Assembly: GCA_013397435.1 (NCBI GenBank)
Contig: VZRG01000030.1
Location: forward strand, 380,014-444,013
Length of the DNA stretch: 64,000 nt
Direction: 5' to 3'
Origin: Erythrocercus mccallii
Taxonomy: Eukaryota > Chordata > Aves > Passeriformes > Dicruridae
Shown: positions 48,468-61,400 of the stretch, one piece after another
How positions within the stretch are numbered: position 1 is the stretch's first letter
Layout of the letters: each line of letters starts with the position of its first letter
Made by a program: the position numbers and the translations under genes
Notes under the pieces: generated by a model
Seen by the model: the letters and a program-made list of their open reading frames with translations, nothing else
Told to the model about the DNA's origin: nothing
Databases searched by the model: none

Positions 48468-51400
48468 GTTCATAATAATCTGAGTCCCACAGGCTCACTG
48501 GGGATGGACGGAGCTGCATTGCTGGTTTTCATAGTTGGCAAATCCAAGCAGAGGCAAAGGGGCAGAGATGCAGTTGCAGGAAACAGCGTTGCTTTGCCTC
48601 TTCACCAGTGAAATGTAGATCTGGGGAGCACTGACAGCACTTGAGACCTGGGAGGACCAAGAAAAAAATGGGATTATACTGAAAACTTGGTTGGCAGGAG
48701 TGAGATTTTTTCTGCAATCGTGAGGTTCACATTGTTCAACTCAGCATAATGTACAACTTTTGAAACTGAAATGCCTTAAAATAATTAACTTTGAAGCAAG
48801 AACAACAGTTTTTGCAGCTTCAGGCCTGTAGTTGTGAATGGTTACATTTGGGATACAAATTTTTCAGCAAGCTTTCCATTTGCTGTGAAGGAGACAGATA
48901 AATGCCATTTGTGAGAGACAACTTTGGGGTTCTCAAGCAAGAACCAGGGTTAGCAGGTAAACAAAATCACCTCATCAGCCACATCACTAACCTCAGCAAA
49001 ATCCAACATTAACTGGTTTATCCGTGATCACACTCAACCACAAGACAGCTGGCAATCAAATACTTTTGGCCAACAGCAATATAGTGGCAAAGTGGGAATT
49101 TACCTCCTCAATCAAGACTCTTCCAAAATTTTATCTTAGTAAAGTAAACAACTGTGTTTTACTAGTTGTCATGTACCTCACAATGATAATAATAAATTAT
49201 ATTTATGAAGTAGGACTTTCACCTGCTCTGGATTTGTCTTCAGACTTCCCTGTGTGAAGGAACCTTGAAATAAATCATTTCCACCCTGGCAAGCACCTGG
49301 TTTAAAACAAAGGTGAAGCCAATGAATGAAATAGTCAAAAACACCTGACTCCTTTTAGAAGGGAGGGAAGCAGTAAATAATGTTACCTTAGAGCAATTTC
49401 TCCCTTGTCATGCCTTTCCCCTTGCAGTTTGCTGTCACTAATCACTGTGAGCCAGACTGTGCACGTGGAAGAATCCTTCAGACGAGTCAGTGGGGCTGCT
49501 CATGTGAGTAATTTGCAAAGCACTCAGGGGAATCAAGCCCTGTGGTGTTAGACTCATTTTGGCTATAAATTCCCCAAGCAAGGACTTCTATTCTTCAGTA
49601 AAATGGTGGATGCAATTCTGGTGCAGTGCTTATTTTTTTCCTCCCCACAACTTCTCATTTCTTCTCACGTTTTTCTTCACACGCACACAGGCAGCACTAA
49701 GAGACTCAGAGAAGCAGCAGCTTTGTCAACCAATGCCAGCATGCCTCCCTGCTCTGAGCAATTCCTTTGGGCGATTTAGCAATGTCACTCTGGCTCTCAG
49801 CATTTCTTTCAAGTCAGGAGCCTCACTGCTTATAGCAGCTTGGGAAAGGGAGAGCCCAGGTGCAAAGGCAGAAGTTCCATCAGTGGCTGGCAGCAACAGG
49901 AGAGTCTGGTTGTGCTGGTGAGTCAGCTGAACCACTCACTCCACTTGCTTATTCCAGACACATACAGGCAAGTGTAGGCAGGGAAAATTCCTAGCTTTGA
50001 TTGTGAGGAAAGGGCCTATTTATGCCACCACCATAAACTCTCTTTTCCCGGAATGAAATCTCACCAGGCGTAATTGACAAAATCCTGGGACGAAATACTT
50101 CTTAACCCCTGACACATCTTGTTCTTTTCACTGGGAGAAAAGTAGTCGTTTATGGTTTGGAGTTTTGTTTTCGTTGTTGGGGATTTTTTTGGGTTTTTTT
50201 AATTCAATTACCAGCTTTGATATGTTTAAAATGGGAATAATGGCAGAGGATACAACATCTCCTCTCTGCACTGCTACCTATACACTTGCATTTAAATAGC
50301 ACTTTTGTTTCATGGATTGGAGTGGAGGCTGAAGAGACATACTGATAGTGCAGCAGCTCTTTTCCTTTGTAGTGGATCTAATAGGCCTGCAGTATGAAAA
50401 ATGCTGCTTATGCTTTGCTTTTAGGCTGAAACTCACTCTGTGCAGAGGTCTAGTGGAGGGCAGAGGCCCCACTTAAATCCTGCTGAGCCTTCAGAGAGGC
50501 TTTCCATGTTCCCCTGTGGTAACAGACAGATTTGCATTCTGTTCCTGGGTAAAGGCATGTAAATAATACCTTTATGACTCAGGTATGTCTTGAAATATGC
50601 AACCTGATGGCAGACAGTTCTACTTTATTGTGCAGATATTTGTTCTGAGCCACATGGCTTGTAAGTCATGAAATATTAATGGCCATGCAAATCTTCTCTT
50701 CTGTATCACAAGCTTTTCTGTGTTCCTGACCTCTGACTTCCTTTAATCATCTCCTGGGTGTGTGGCCTGTTACTATTCTGAGATACCTTGTGAACAGGGG
50801 CAAAGTAATTACTTGATCCTTGCCTGCTGCAAGAATCTTTTTGAAAAGAAAATTGATAACAACAGAGACGCTTCCTCCTTGCATTAAAATCAGCCCCACC
50901 TGCTTGAGCTTCTCTTTTGGTGGCCTGAATGCAGACCTGCAGTGTTCAGTGCTATTTTCATGACTGTAAAAACAGGAATCTTGAATCTCCTAAGTTGTCT
51001 CCTGCTCCTCCACAGATTAATTACAATTTTTTGGTCAGATGTTTTCTTCCCTTCTCTCTCTCTCCCCCCTACTGATTTTTCTGAAGGCATCCTTATAAAT
51101 ATGCTGTTTTATTGTGAGTTGTTACAAGAAGGCCCAATGATCTTTCACTGAGCAGCTATACTGCCTGTTACAGGATTTTCTTAGCCATCTCCCTAGTAAT
51201 TGGTGACTGAATTAATGCCTGAAACTTTTTTTTTTTAAGAACAAGGGCAGGTTTATTTGGCAGAAATTTCCTTTTCTTTCTCTACCTGTTTTCTAGCACC
51301 CCAAACACTAAGAATAAGGACTTACCAATGTGGGCAAATACGGAAATAATCCTTAGCTCCCTGCCAAGGATAGGAGAGGTCAGTTGTTTGGTGCCATTCA

Positions 51401-54400
51401 TGTCTGACAACAAAAGAAGAAGGAGATATACAAGCAATGTGGCTGGGGAAAGAGAAAACTAACCTGAAAATGCATTTCCCATATGGGAGCTATTTTAGGA
51501 AACCAGTGTGATGAAAGTACAGGCATAAGTAGGTATTTGTACAAGTGGGCTCGTAGTGACTGCCAAGAGCATGGTGTAACACAAGGGCAATAATGAACAC
51601 ACAGTTTAATACAAGGCTGATAAATGTTGACCTACAAGTTTCTGATTTCTGGAGCAATTTTGCCCAAGTTGCAGGAGTCAGCAATGCAGCACCAAAACCA
51701 CTGCTTCTGAAATGGTGGGTTTTTACAGATTAAGAGGTGGGGAACACCAGCTAAGGTCAAAACATTCGTTATCAGAGCAGAGATAAAGGAGCTGTGATAC
51801 CTCAGGTGTTTGTAACATTGCACTTTGCAAAACCTGGGATGACACACAAGAACCTTTCTGGGGCTCTGCTGTTCAGTCCTCAGTGTGTGCTGTTATCTGA
51901 AGATCAGGTGCCATCCTGGAGGAACCCAGGTTTTAAAGGTGCAAAGAAAACCCACCTCACTCTTGATTTCATTCAGCAGCAGGTGTACGTGTCTGTGAGG
52001 ACATAGATGTCTTTTTTTCACACTCTCCTTGGAGCTTGCTTTCCCCTGAAATGGCCTCGGTGACTTCTGGGCCCTGTTAGAAGGGCAGACCCACAGCTTG
52101 GCTCACACAAATGGCTGTTGTGAAGCAAAGTTATGCAGTGGCTTAAAACCTGGCAGCCTCCAACCTGGTGAGCACCCTCACAGTGACTGTTCGCTGTGCG
52201 GGGCAGGGAGCTGCAGTTCCTGCACAGGGTGGTGGAAAGCTGATGTGCCACCAGCTGGTGGGTGCTGTGAGAGTCATAGAGAGAGCAGATGGAGCAGAGA
52301 AGCCAGAGCATCCCTCCTGGCCCATCTGCAGCACTGTGGTGTCCCACCACAGGATGATTTATAGAGCCTAAATGATGTTAATAAGCCCTGCTGCATGTCT
52401 GGCTACCCTGTAGCCTGCAAAGGTGACAATTGCTAACTCAGGTTTTGGAAGGAGGTGAGCTTTGATCAGCTGAAAGGAGCAGTGAGTAATCCTCATCTAC
52501 CTGGCTTTGTGTCCGGGCTGTGAGTCATTCTAATGAGCAATACCAAAAGTGCTGACCTGCCTATCTCATGCTTCCTCACTTGAGACTCCAAGCTAATCGG
52601 TAGCCTTGGTGTGCCTTGGGGCTGCCTTTTGGGCAGAAGGGAACCTGGGACACTGGTTTTACTGCAAATATTACCAGTGTAATAAATGCTGTTGTGGATG
52701 TATGTGTGCCCAAACACTTGGCACAAGTAATTAGGGAGCTTTCAGCGGGTTTTCTGTATTTGGCCTTCCCTGCTAAAACTGCAGAATTGTTTTTGATTTA
52801 AAGAATGTTTTCTTACCCTTTGCCATCAAGATTTCAGTTGCTCATCACTCTTGTGAACACCAGCCAGGCCAGCTACAGCGACTGGGCAGCGGAGCACGTG
52901 GGATTATTGCTGGCTTAGTCCATGTCTCTGTGTTCCTGGGAATGAGCAGCCTCTTCTGTCTCCCTACTCTACACTGTGCCCACACTGCAGGATGGGATGG
53001 TGGCTGTCCTATCTCTTCAAAAGGCTGATTCTTTGAGTGCAAAGTCCTCAATGTTCTTGCTTGGCGTTAAGCTCCATGTGTGCTACCAGCATGTTGGGGA
53101 TGGTGAAAGCTGTTTGCCTCTGGTTTGAATGCAAGGCAAGGGCTGGCTTGGCTGCATGTAGAAAACTGCACTACTGGATGTTTTCAGCAGCTTCCCCTGG
53201 GTGCATAGCACTATTTAAAGTGAAAACACTTTTATTTGTAAGAGGTAAGGATGAATGTGAAGGCTAATAATGGAAGTTTATAAATGCCGCTGACATCCTA
53301 GCACCCTGTGTGTTTCGTGCTGTCCTTCATTTACTCTCCTGGTGCTCTCTCCTCTTTTAATGTTCTGTTTTTCCCCCTGTGAGCAAAGTGCTGCTGAGAG
53401 TAACTAGGGTAGTTGAGTTTGATCCATTTATGTGCCTATGGATATAGAGCAGCCTGTTATTTAACACTGATATGTGTGAAACGATCCATGAAACCTCCAG
53501 GGTGAACTATACTAAGGGACAGACTTTCATAATCTGTGGATTATACTCTGTAATACATATGTATATTATAGAATGTATATATATATAGCTCATGACTAAT
53601 ATGGAAACCACTCTTACAGTTAATAACTTCTAGTAGAGACCCATCCACATAACATTCCTATGTGGGTGGGTGGCTGTTGGCACCAGCAGTGGGATGCCTG
53701 ACTCTAGTCCTGATCTGGGCTTCTCAGCTAGGCTCCTGTTCCTTGTCAGCTGCAGGACATGGGCAGCAGTAAGGGCAGTTCAGCCTAGATTATAAAAAAA
53801 GTCTGATACAAACAAGAACTTTTCTCCTCCCCTGTTTTCTGCCTGGGCTCTCCATGTAGGTGGCTTGGTTGGATGTGAACCCTTCAGACAGCAAAGCCTG
53901 TGTAAGGTGAATGTGACTCATGCTGAACGTCTCCTAAAGCCCACGGCAGGTGAGGTAGATGGTGAGATCCCGAGTCCTTTTCCACAGCCTTGAAATGGGA
54001 CCATCCCTCCTCTTCTGCCTCTGAAGCTTTCTGTCCCTCCTGCCTTGGCTTTGCTAAGTGAAAGTCCATCTGGGAAGTGTACAACAACGTACACACACAG
54101 CCTCTGTAACAGAGGTTTACACTGAAACCTCATGTATTTTGCAGATAGGCTGAGCTTCCCCAATGTAGCTCACTCATTGCCCTTCAGATACCTACGGCCT
54201 TCCTATCTCACTAGAACAGGGGGAACTCCTCTGCCCCAAAATCCTAATCAAAAAGCACTTGCTCAGAGGTAGCGGAAGGCAAAACAGAGTGAGTTCTGCA
54301 GCTGAACTCATATTCAAGGAATTATTTCAAGCAGTCTGTACATTCCTTCTATTTATAATTTATTATTAACAGTCTGAGAGGAAGAAAAATAATTCACTAA

Positions 54401-57400
54401 ATAATCAGCAAGGCATTCATAAGACATTATTGAGACCAGGTCTCAGGGAAACACAAGCCTTCACAAATATTAAGTTTTATCTACTCTGTTAAGTCATTTT
54501 ACATAGGAAAGCAAAACTTAATCCAGCTGCTCTGTCTCTCTAGCTGCTGCTCAAGGGGAAACAAATTCAGATCCACCATCATCTGACTAATAGGTTCAGT
54601 ATCAGCTCCCTCTTATCAGAGGGAAAGGAGCAGTTTCATCTCAGTTTCTGCAGTCTGCCCCATGCTTATCTATTCCCTGGTGGCCAGATATCAGAGCGGA
54701 CCAGTGAGAGGAGTCCCTGTCTGGGGGCTGGAAATTAAAATGCCTTGCTGTGAGACACTTCTCCCTTCCTGCAGGCAGTTGCAGGTGCTTTCTTTGCCAG
54801 ATGGGAGTGGCTCATACTTGAGAGAAAAAGTTTGAAAAAAGTACAGTTTCTCCCATAGCTCAAATTTTTATTCTTGGTTTAGGCAGCATGGAAGCAGTAA
54901 GGCACTGCTCGGTCAAACAGCCCAAGAAGCCCCCGCTCTCCCTCCACTAAGGGACATCTGGTACACTTGCCTCTGACCAATGCTACTACATTGTTGTAGG
55001 ATGATTTGGTTTTGTTGAGAAGCTGAAGCTCACCCACATCCTCAGTTCTCAGCCCCATTACTTTGCTTTCTGTGCTTGTGCTGTGCAGTGTTGATCCTGT
55101 ATGGGAAATGACTTAAAAAAACATCATAAAGATATTTCTGTGAGCAGTGGAGTCTTCAAAGGAAAATTCTTGGGAGGCTGGAAATATGGTGGGAGGGAAA
55201 ACATCGTCTTTCTCTCATTTCAGATGAACTTCTGCCTTCCTTGAAATTCCTGTGAATTTCAAAGCCTTTGATAGTCATGAAACATCAGAGGAGGTTTTAT
55301 GCTAAGCAAAATGTGTGTGAAAGCAGTGCTGCTTCTGATCCCGCCAGGAGCTGCACACCCCGTTCCTCTTCCTTATGTTTGTCTTCCCCCAGCTGATACA
55401 GTTTATTTGCATTTTTTTCTGGGTGGTCACGTCTGTACCCTTACTCTGCTCTGTTGGATGACACCAGAGCAAAACCCATTACAGGACTTGCCTGCATGGC
55501 CAGTGGCCACCCCCACTGCTCCCGTGTGGGCCAGCCTTGCTGATCCACAGGGATAGTTGCACTCAGAGCCCTAGGATGCCCTGCCTGCAGCAGAGTGCAG
55601 GACTCAGTTTGGTTTTGTCCCACCTCCCTTTAGAGGGTCAGTGTCAGGCAGCAAGGCCATGGCATGGGGCTTTCCTGGAGAGCTCTGCTGGCACCAGGCA
55701 GAGGTGGCAGATTTATAGGCAGACACAGATCCCTGTGAAGGCAAGTCACTGAAAAGGAAGCACAACCACTTGGGCTGGGGCAGCCTATCCTTGGAACAGG
55801 TACAACCTGGGTACAGCCAGTGGCGGGGGGGGCGGAATTTCTTCCATATAGCACATCCAGCCACAGGAGACAATGCAGGGGATGCCATAGAAATTGCAAG
55901 AGCTTGCAGAGGTGGAATATGATCCCCATGAACCACTCCTGAGGAGGAGCAGAGATCTCTCTGAGTAGGTACAGGCCTCCCCCTTCCTGCACCTCTCTTC
56001 CCAGCTGCTTCCAGCAGCACTAGTGGCTGTTTTATCATGGACTCCTTCCTGAAACGCGGCTGCCGGAGAACAGCATCTGGTCAAGCAAAGGGGCAGAGAC
56101 ATGACCAGAGAGCAGAAGTCCCGAGGATAACAGGACACACCTGTTTCTCTACCTGGGTAATGGTTATCCTGTGAAGACTGATGCATTCATGTCTTCTTTA
56201 TTCAGTGGGAGGTAGGAGGCTTCCAGGGCTGCTGGACAGTGGCACGTCCAGGCTGGTCCCATGGGGCAGCACCTGCTCCAGCTGGCTGTGATGTGCTCCT
56301 GTCTCATGCTTCCTTTCCTAAGTGGAGAAGCTGCAGCCTAAAGGGGCAGGACATGCTATGGGCACCCCCAGGGAAAAAGTCTAAGGAAGCTGAGTTGGGA
56401 GAAGACAGTGAGAGCACTGAGGAGCCTTCCTGCCACCACAAGCAGGCTGCAGGTGAACCACGGTGTGCAACATGAAGAGCTGCAGGTCTGCAGCAGTTGT
56501 TTAATCATTGTGGAGCTGTTGCCAGGTGAGATTTACTTCATCTGTCTCAGCTGAGGGCTTATTTGTGTTTGACCTGACCAGGTCAAATGCACCTCCAGAT
56601 GTATCTGATCCATGTGGGTTTGAGAGCCCACACAAAAGGGCTGTCCATGCTTCTCTCTGGTCTGTCACTGCATCTCTTTCCTGGCATTCCCAAGACTTCC
56701 CATCCTAATTTACTTCCCCTGCCCTCTTTTGCTTCTGCTTTGCACCATGTTGCTTTTTAGGTTCCTGTTTGTCCTCTGCCTTGCTCCAGCATCCTCCCTG
56801 CCTGTAGCTGTAGGTTTTCTCTCTAACAGGTAACTTGGTTACTCTTAACCTGAAGAAGTTGTGGACTATTTTTGGAGTGATTGTTCCACAGCAAGTGACG
56901 CTTATGCTTTCTGCTGGAGCAGTGTTGAGAAGAAAATTCCTCTTGATGTGAGCCAAATGTAGTTCTTGAACATGTGATTGGCACAAAGTATACAGGCAGT
57001 GACTTTCTACAAGGATAAGCTGAACTAAGGAGTAGAACAAGTTAAACTTTTTTTTTTCTGCTACCTTGGCAGAGTTGCTGCCTTTGAACAGGGGTGGTTA
57101 GGTCCTGGGCAGGTGTGGGACACAGCTAGCTTTGCATGCAGACACAGGTATGTAGAGCAGAGCTGTGAAGCATGTCATGAATAGTCAAAGGCCTTGATGA
57201 CTTTTTATTGAGCATGCCACAGGAGGAAAATGTTATGACTGGAATTATGTGGACCAAGGTCTGCATGTAACTGAGGCAGAAGGCTGCAAATAAAGCAAGT
57301 GCTGTTCAGTTCTTCACATGACTAATGAAGCATCACTTGATAATGCTGGTTGTCACTGCCAAACACAAATTTAAGCTCAGCTCCTGTTCCCACCCTGCAG

Positions 57401-57860
57401 TGTTTATCAAGCTGGTCCCCTTCAAAATGGACTCACTTCTGCAGAGCCTGCAGACATGATTTAATGATTAGCCAAGGGCCATGCTGAGGACAAAAGAAGC
57501 TATCACCTCAAATTACTCCATACCCCCTCTGTGGACAACATGCAACAATTTTTGACTGAACTCTGTCTGAAACCCAGAGTACTGATTTCAGCTCAGAGAA
57601 GAGAAAGAGTACAGCTGTCTAACACATGTGCAGCTACAGCACTAGAATTGCCTTGACATCATGTTTCTTCTTACTGAAAGTTTTACTAAATATGATCTTT
57701 TAGTCTACAATAAAAGCGTCCAGTATCTGAGGCAAATGCATAAGTGTGGCAAGAGGAAGGAAAATTGTGCTGCGACCTGGTAGTATGGCGAGGTGGCTTG
57801 GAAGACAAATCCTCTAGAGAGGGATCAATTCAGGAAAGCTTTATTGTAGGGGGCATCAGG
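48468..57860. other. Intergenic region, GC rising rightward, no gene recognised
   Basis: Unique sequence with a G/T tract (50149-50200), a (TA)6 run (53576-53587) and a G8 run near 55825. One exon-like segment at 49428-49503 has both splice sites. Open frames up to 144 codons (55604-56038, minus strand) overlap others on both strands and show no domain, as expected in GC-richer random sequence. Confidence 0.55.
53576..53587. repeat. (TA)6 microsatellite
   Basis: Six TA units in intergenic sequence. Confidence 0.8.
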
Positions 57861-57869
57861 CACAGCATG

Positions 57870-58433
57870 GCCAGCTGGGCAAGGGAGGGGATTGTCCTGC
57901 TCTGCACTGGGGCAGCCTCACCTCCAGTGCTGGGGGCAGGTTTGGGCGCTATAATATAAAAATGACATTAAACTATTGGAGAGTGTTCAAAGAAGGACCA
58001 TGAGGATGGTGAAGAGCCTTGAGGGGAAGCTGTATGAGGAGCAGCTGAGGGCACTTGTTCTGCTCAGCCTGGAGGAGACTGAAGGGAGACCTCACTGCAA
58101 TTACAACTTCCTCATGAGGGGAAGAGGAGGGGCTGGCACTGATCTCTTCTCTCTGGTGACAGTGACAGGACCTGAGGGAATGGCCTGAAATTGTGTCAGA
58201 GGAGGTTTAGGTTGGATATTAGGAAAAGGTTTTTCACCCAGAGGGTGGTTGGGCACTGGAACAGGCTCCCCAGGGAAGTGGTTACAGCACCAGGCTGACA
58301 GAGTTCAAGAAGTATTTGGACAATGCCACTACGTACATGGAGAAATTCTTGGGATTGTCCTGTGCAGGGCCAGAAGTTGCACTTTGATAATCCTTGTGGG
58401 TAACTTCCAACTCAGGATATTCTATGACTCTAG
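57870..58433 (+). mobile_element. CR1 LINE 3' fragment, longest in the window
   Basis: About 560 nt follow the CR1 consensus from the end of the reverse transcriptase ORF into the 3' UTR: 'gggattgtcctgctctgcactggggcagcctcacc', 'ttggagagtgttcaaagaaggaccatgaggatggt', 'gaggagcagctgaggg', 'ttctgctcagcctggaggagac', 'aggtttaggttggatattaggaaaaggtttttcacc', 'actggaacaggctccccagg' and the end 'aacttccaactcaggatattctatgactct'. Frames are broken, so it is inactive. The left border is approximate; sequence upstream to about 57780 may also belong to it. Confidence 0.9.
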
Positions 58434-61400
58434 ATTCAAGAAAAAGTCTTCTGAAGAATCTGAATGATATTGGTACACTGGTCTAACTGCAGACTAAGAC
58501 ACAGGTAGAGCTGCAGCCCCGAGCTACTATTCTTCAGCAGTAAAAATCAAGAATTTATCAGCCTTGCAGTGCCCAGGCAACCGCCCACCACCTGGTTGCT
58601 GTCAGCTTCCCTACATGCAAGATTTGCCTTTTCACAAAAACCTCCTCTAGGGCTTCTCATTTTTTCCTGACTCTCAAGCAGAACTTGGTTGTCTGATCTG
58701 TGTGGTGGCTTTCAGATGTTTTGGAAGAGAGGTGTAAGTAAAATGCCAAGTATTTAGCAGATCTCTCTATGGAGATGGCTGAACTTGATACCTCTTGCAG
58801 AGTTCTGGGAAAGGGAAGGAACAGCCCCAGTACAGAGAGGTGAGCAGCTTCTCCAGGACTGGAAATAGAGAAAATCACAGAATGACATTTCAGCAAGAGA
58901 AAATTAAATCCTTTTCTTTTAATCTAATGTGACTAGTTTCCTTCTTCTGCCACACGAGAAAGAGATTTCAAAAGCACATGAAGCTAACATGTCTGGGCAC
59001 CCACTAAACTGGTAGAAATAATTTCTTCACTTTAATGAAGCAAAGTAAAGTAAAGCACAACTGCTGCTTGAAAGAAGAGAGGGTTGAAGATTACACCCAT
59101 CCTGCAGTAAGTTTTAGGGGGAGTTTGTCCTTACTAGACCAAATACAGGTATTCAAGTCTTTTTACAGTAGAGAGAAGTGCACTGTCCAAGTCAAGTTTA
59201 TTTTGATTTGCACCTTTTTCTCTAAAGATGCAACAGAGGAAACATTATCTGATCATTAGGCCCCATGGATATCTTTCAGCTCTGACATGGGATGCACGTG
59301 ATCTGCTTCCTTCTACCCTCCTGCCCAAGCAAAATTTAATCAGAAATTATCTGTCTGATTTCTAGTGCAGCCAGAAAAGATTAGATTAGGAAAAAGCATT
59401 CCTTTCACTGAAAACTTCATCAACTTCAATTCAGCCAGTAAAAAAAATATTCCAGCTCTAGATTTCCAGGAAATTTCCAAATCTGGTAGGTGGTATTTGG
59501 AGTAAATTTTGGGATTTTCCTGTTTTTAAAATCCCTGTATAATATCTACTATGTACATGCTTCACAATCCCATAGTAAATAACCGTAAATTCCCCATTTC
59601 ACAAAGTTAACAGCCCATGTGCTTACTTGCACACAGAAAAATTGATCAAGGTGCAGCCTGAGGAGTTTAAAAAGGTCATTTTCAAGACTAGAGAGAGGCT
59701 GAAAATGTTGCTACCAATCAAAGAAGGGATATTTAATATCTTTTTGACAAGAAATGCAAATAACATTAGTTCCACTACCATTCCTCTGGCCTAGAAGTGC
59801 TGTTAAAACAGTTCTAGTACTTAATACAAATATTATCCACTGCAGTGTCCTCTGTTGTCCTGGCTAGGTCATGAAGTGTTTAGTAGTCAAAGTTCCCACT
59901 AGTGCTAGGGATCACATCACCACTGCAGGTGTTGCCTTTTTTGCCCTCGCGCTTCTTTCCTAGGAAGCCAGCTGGAGTGACTGCAGGAACTCAGTCCCGC
60001 CTTCCCCTTGCTCCTCCCTGTGTTTTTGAGCAAGCCCACATTACCTGCAGTCTCTGGATGTATCACCCTCCCTGCTGTCCTGTAAAATCAATCGGATAGA
60101 CAAGACATCCCCACCTTCCCCATCCCAGTCCCCTTCCTCCAAATGCTCAAAGACCTGGGAGCTCAGCGGTGCTGGTGGGATTTCAAAATCCAGCCCAGCC
60201 TCAAGTGCCAGATTTGGGCTAAACAGCTGCTATGTACTGTCAGATCTACACATGACAATGATTTGTGCAGCACATTGCTGAGCCAGTTAGAGACATTTGT
60301 TTAAAAAATAAAGAGACAGATAAATTCAACTCTTCCCCTTCTCCTAGCAAGCTGATATCGTGTGCCTATCTTAAAAATGGCTTGCTCCAGAATGCATTAG
60401 AGCTAAATTATCATTTATGTTTGTCACAGGGATTGCTAATGTGTAATGAGATTTTAGAGTTAATGTTTTGTACAAAGCACTTAGCAGAGCTGGGATGAAA
60501 TTGGTTCAGGATTCTGATGTGGTGTTTTAATTAAAGATATTTTCCAATCAGGGCCAAGCAAATGACTTGTCAGAAGATTTTGTACCCATCAGCCAATATA
60601 CCAGTGCAATGTTGGTCTCACTTTCTGCTTTCGGATTTTCTTCAGGGAATTAGAGGAGAGAGCCTCTCCAAATCCCATGCAGAAGAGCTTTTCTTAGCTG
60701 CAGCCCTTACAGGAGAAGAAATATGTATTTGATTCTCTGAAATCTTTCACCTGAGTGTCAGTGGTCTGGTTCATTGCAGCATGACACCAGCCTTAGACTG
60801 CCTTGATTTTGTTGACCTTGTAGCTGTAGGCTGGTGCAATGCAATCGTACAGACTGAAAGCAATGGGAAGCCCAGTGCTGTGGAGTGAATCCTGAGGTCT
60901 TTTCTGCTGTAGCAGCATCTTGAGCTCTAACTGCAGCTCCTTATTTCTCTCCTTCTCTGCTGTTTGGCATGGTAGCCAGGGAGAAGGCAGGAAAATGGGT
61001 GATGTGGATAAAAAAAAGAAAAAAGAGGAGGGATTTCCAAAAATTGTACCTGGTAAAATCAGCATAATAATGACTGAGATGTCTCTGGCTTAAATAGGCT
61101 TGGGATTTATGATTCAATGGAAATATCAAATACATGTTAATAGGTACAACTTCTATTAATTTCTGGATAATAAGGGTCATTATTACCAAATTAACACTTT
61201 TTTTTTCTTAGCTTCCTCTGGTCCATGCACGGAACTTCAACCACCATCAAGTCTTAGGCTGGGAGGTCTGCTTGAACAAAATCATGAAACTATAACCAGA
61301 CACAAAGTGCAGCTCTCAGGGCTGATGTCAGACATAGGCAATGCAAATCTCTGGCAGAAAACCAGCTGCTATCCTCAGCATTTGCTTTTCCCATCCCCCA

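Noticed and set aside
55604..56186. Several overlapping minus-strand open frames up to 144 codons
   Set aside because: Stacked frames on one GC-richer segment indicate low stop density, not a gene.
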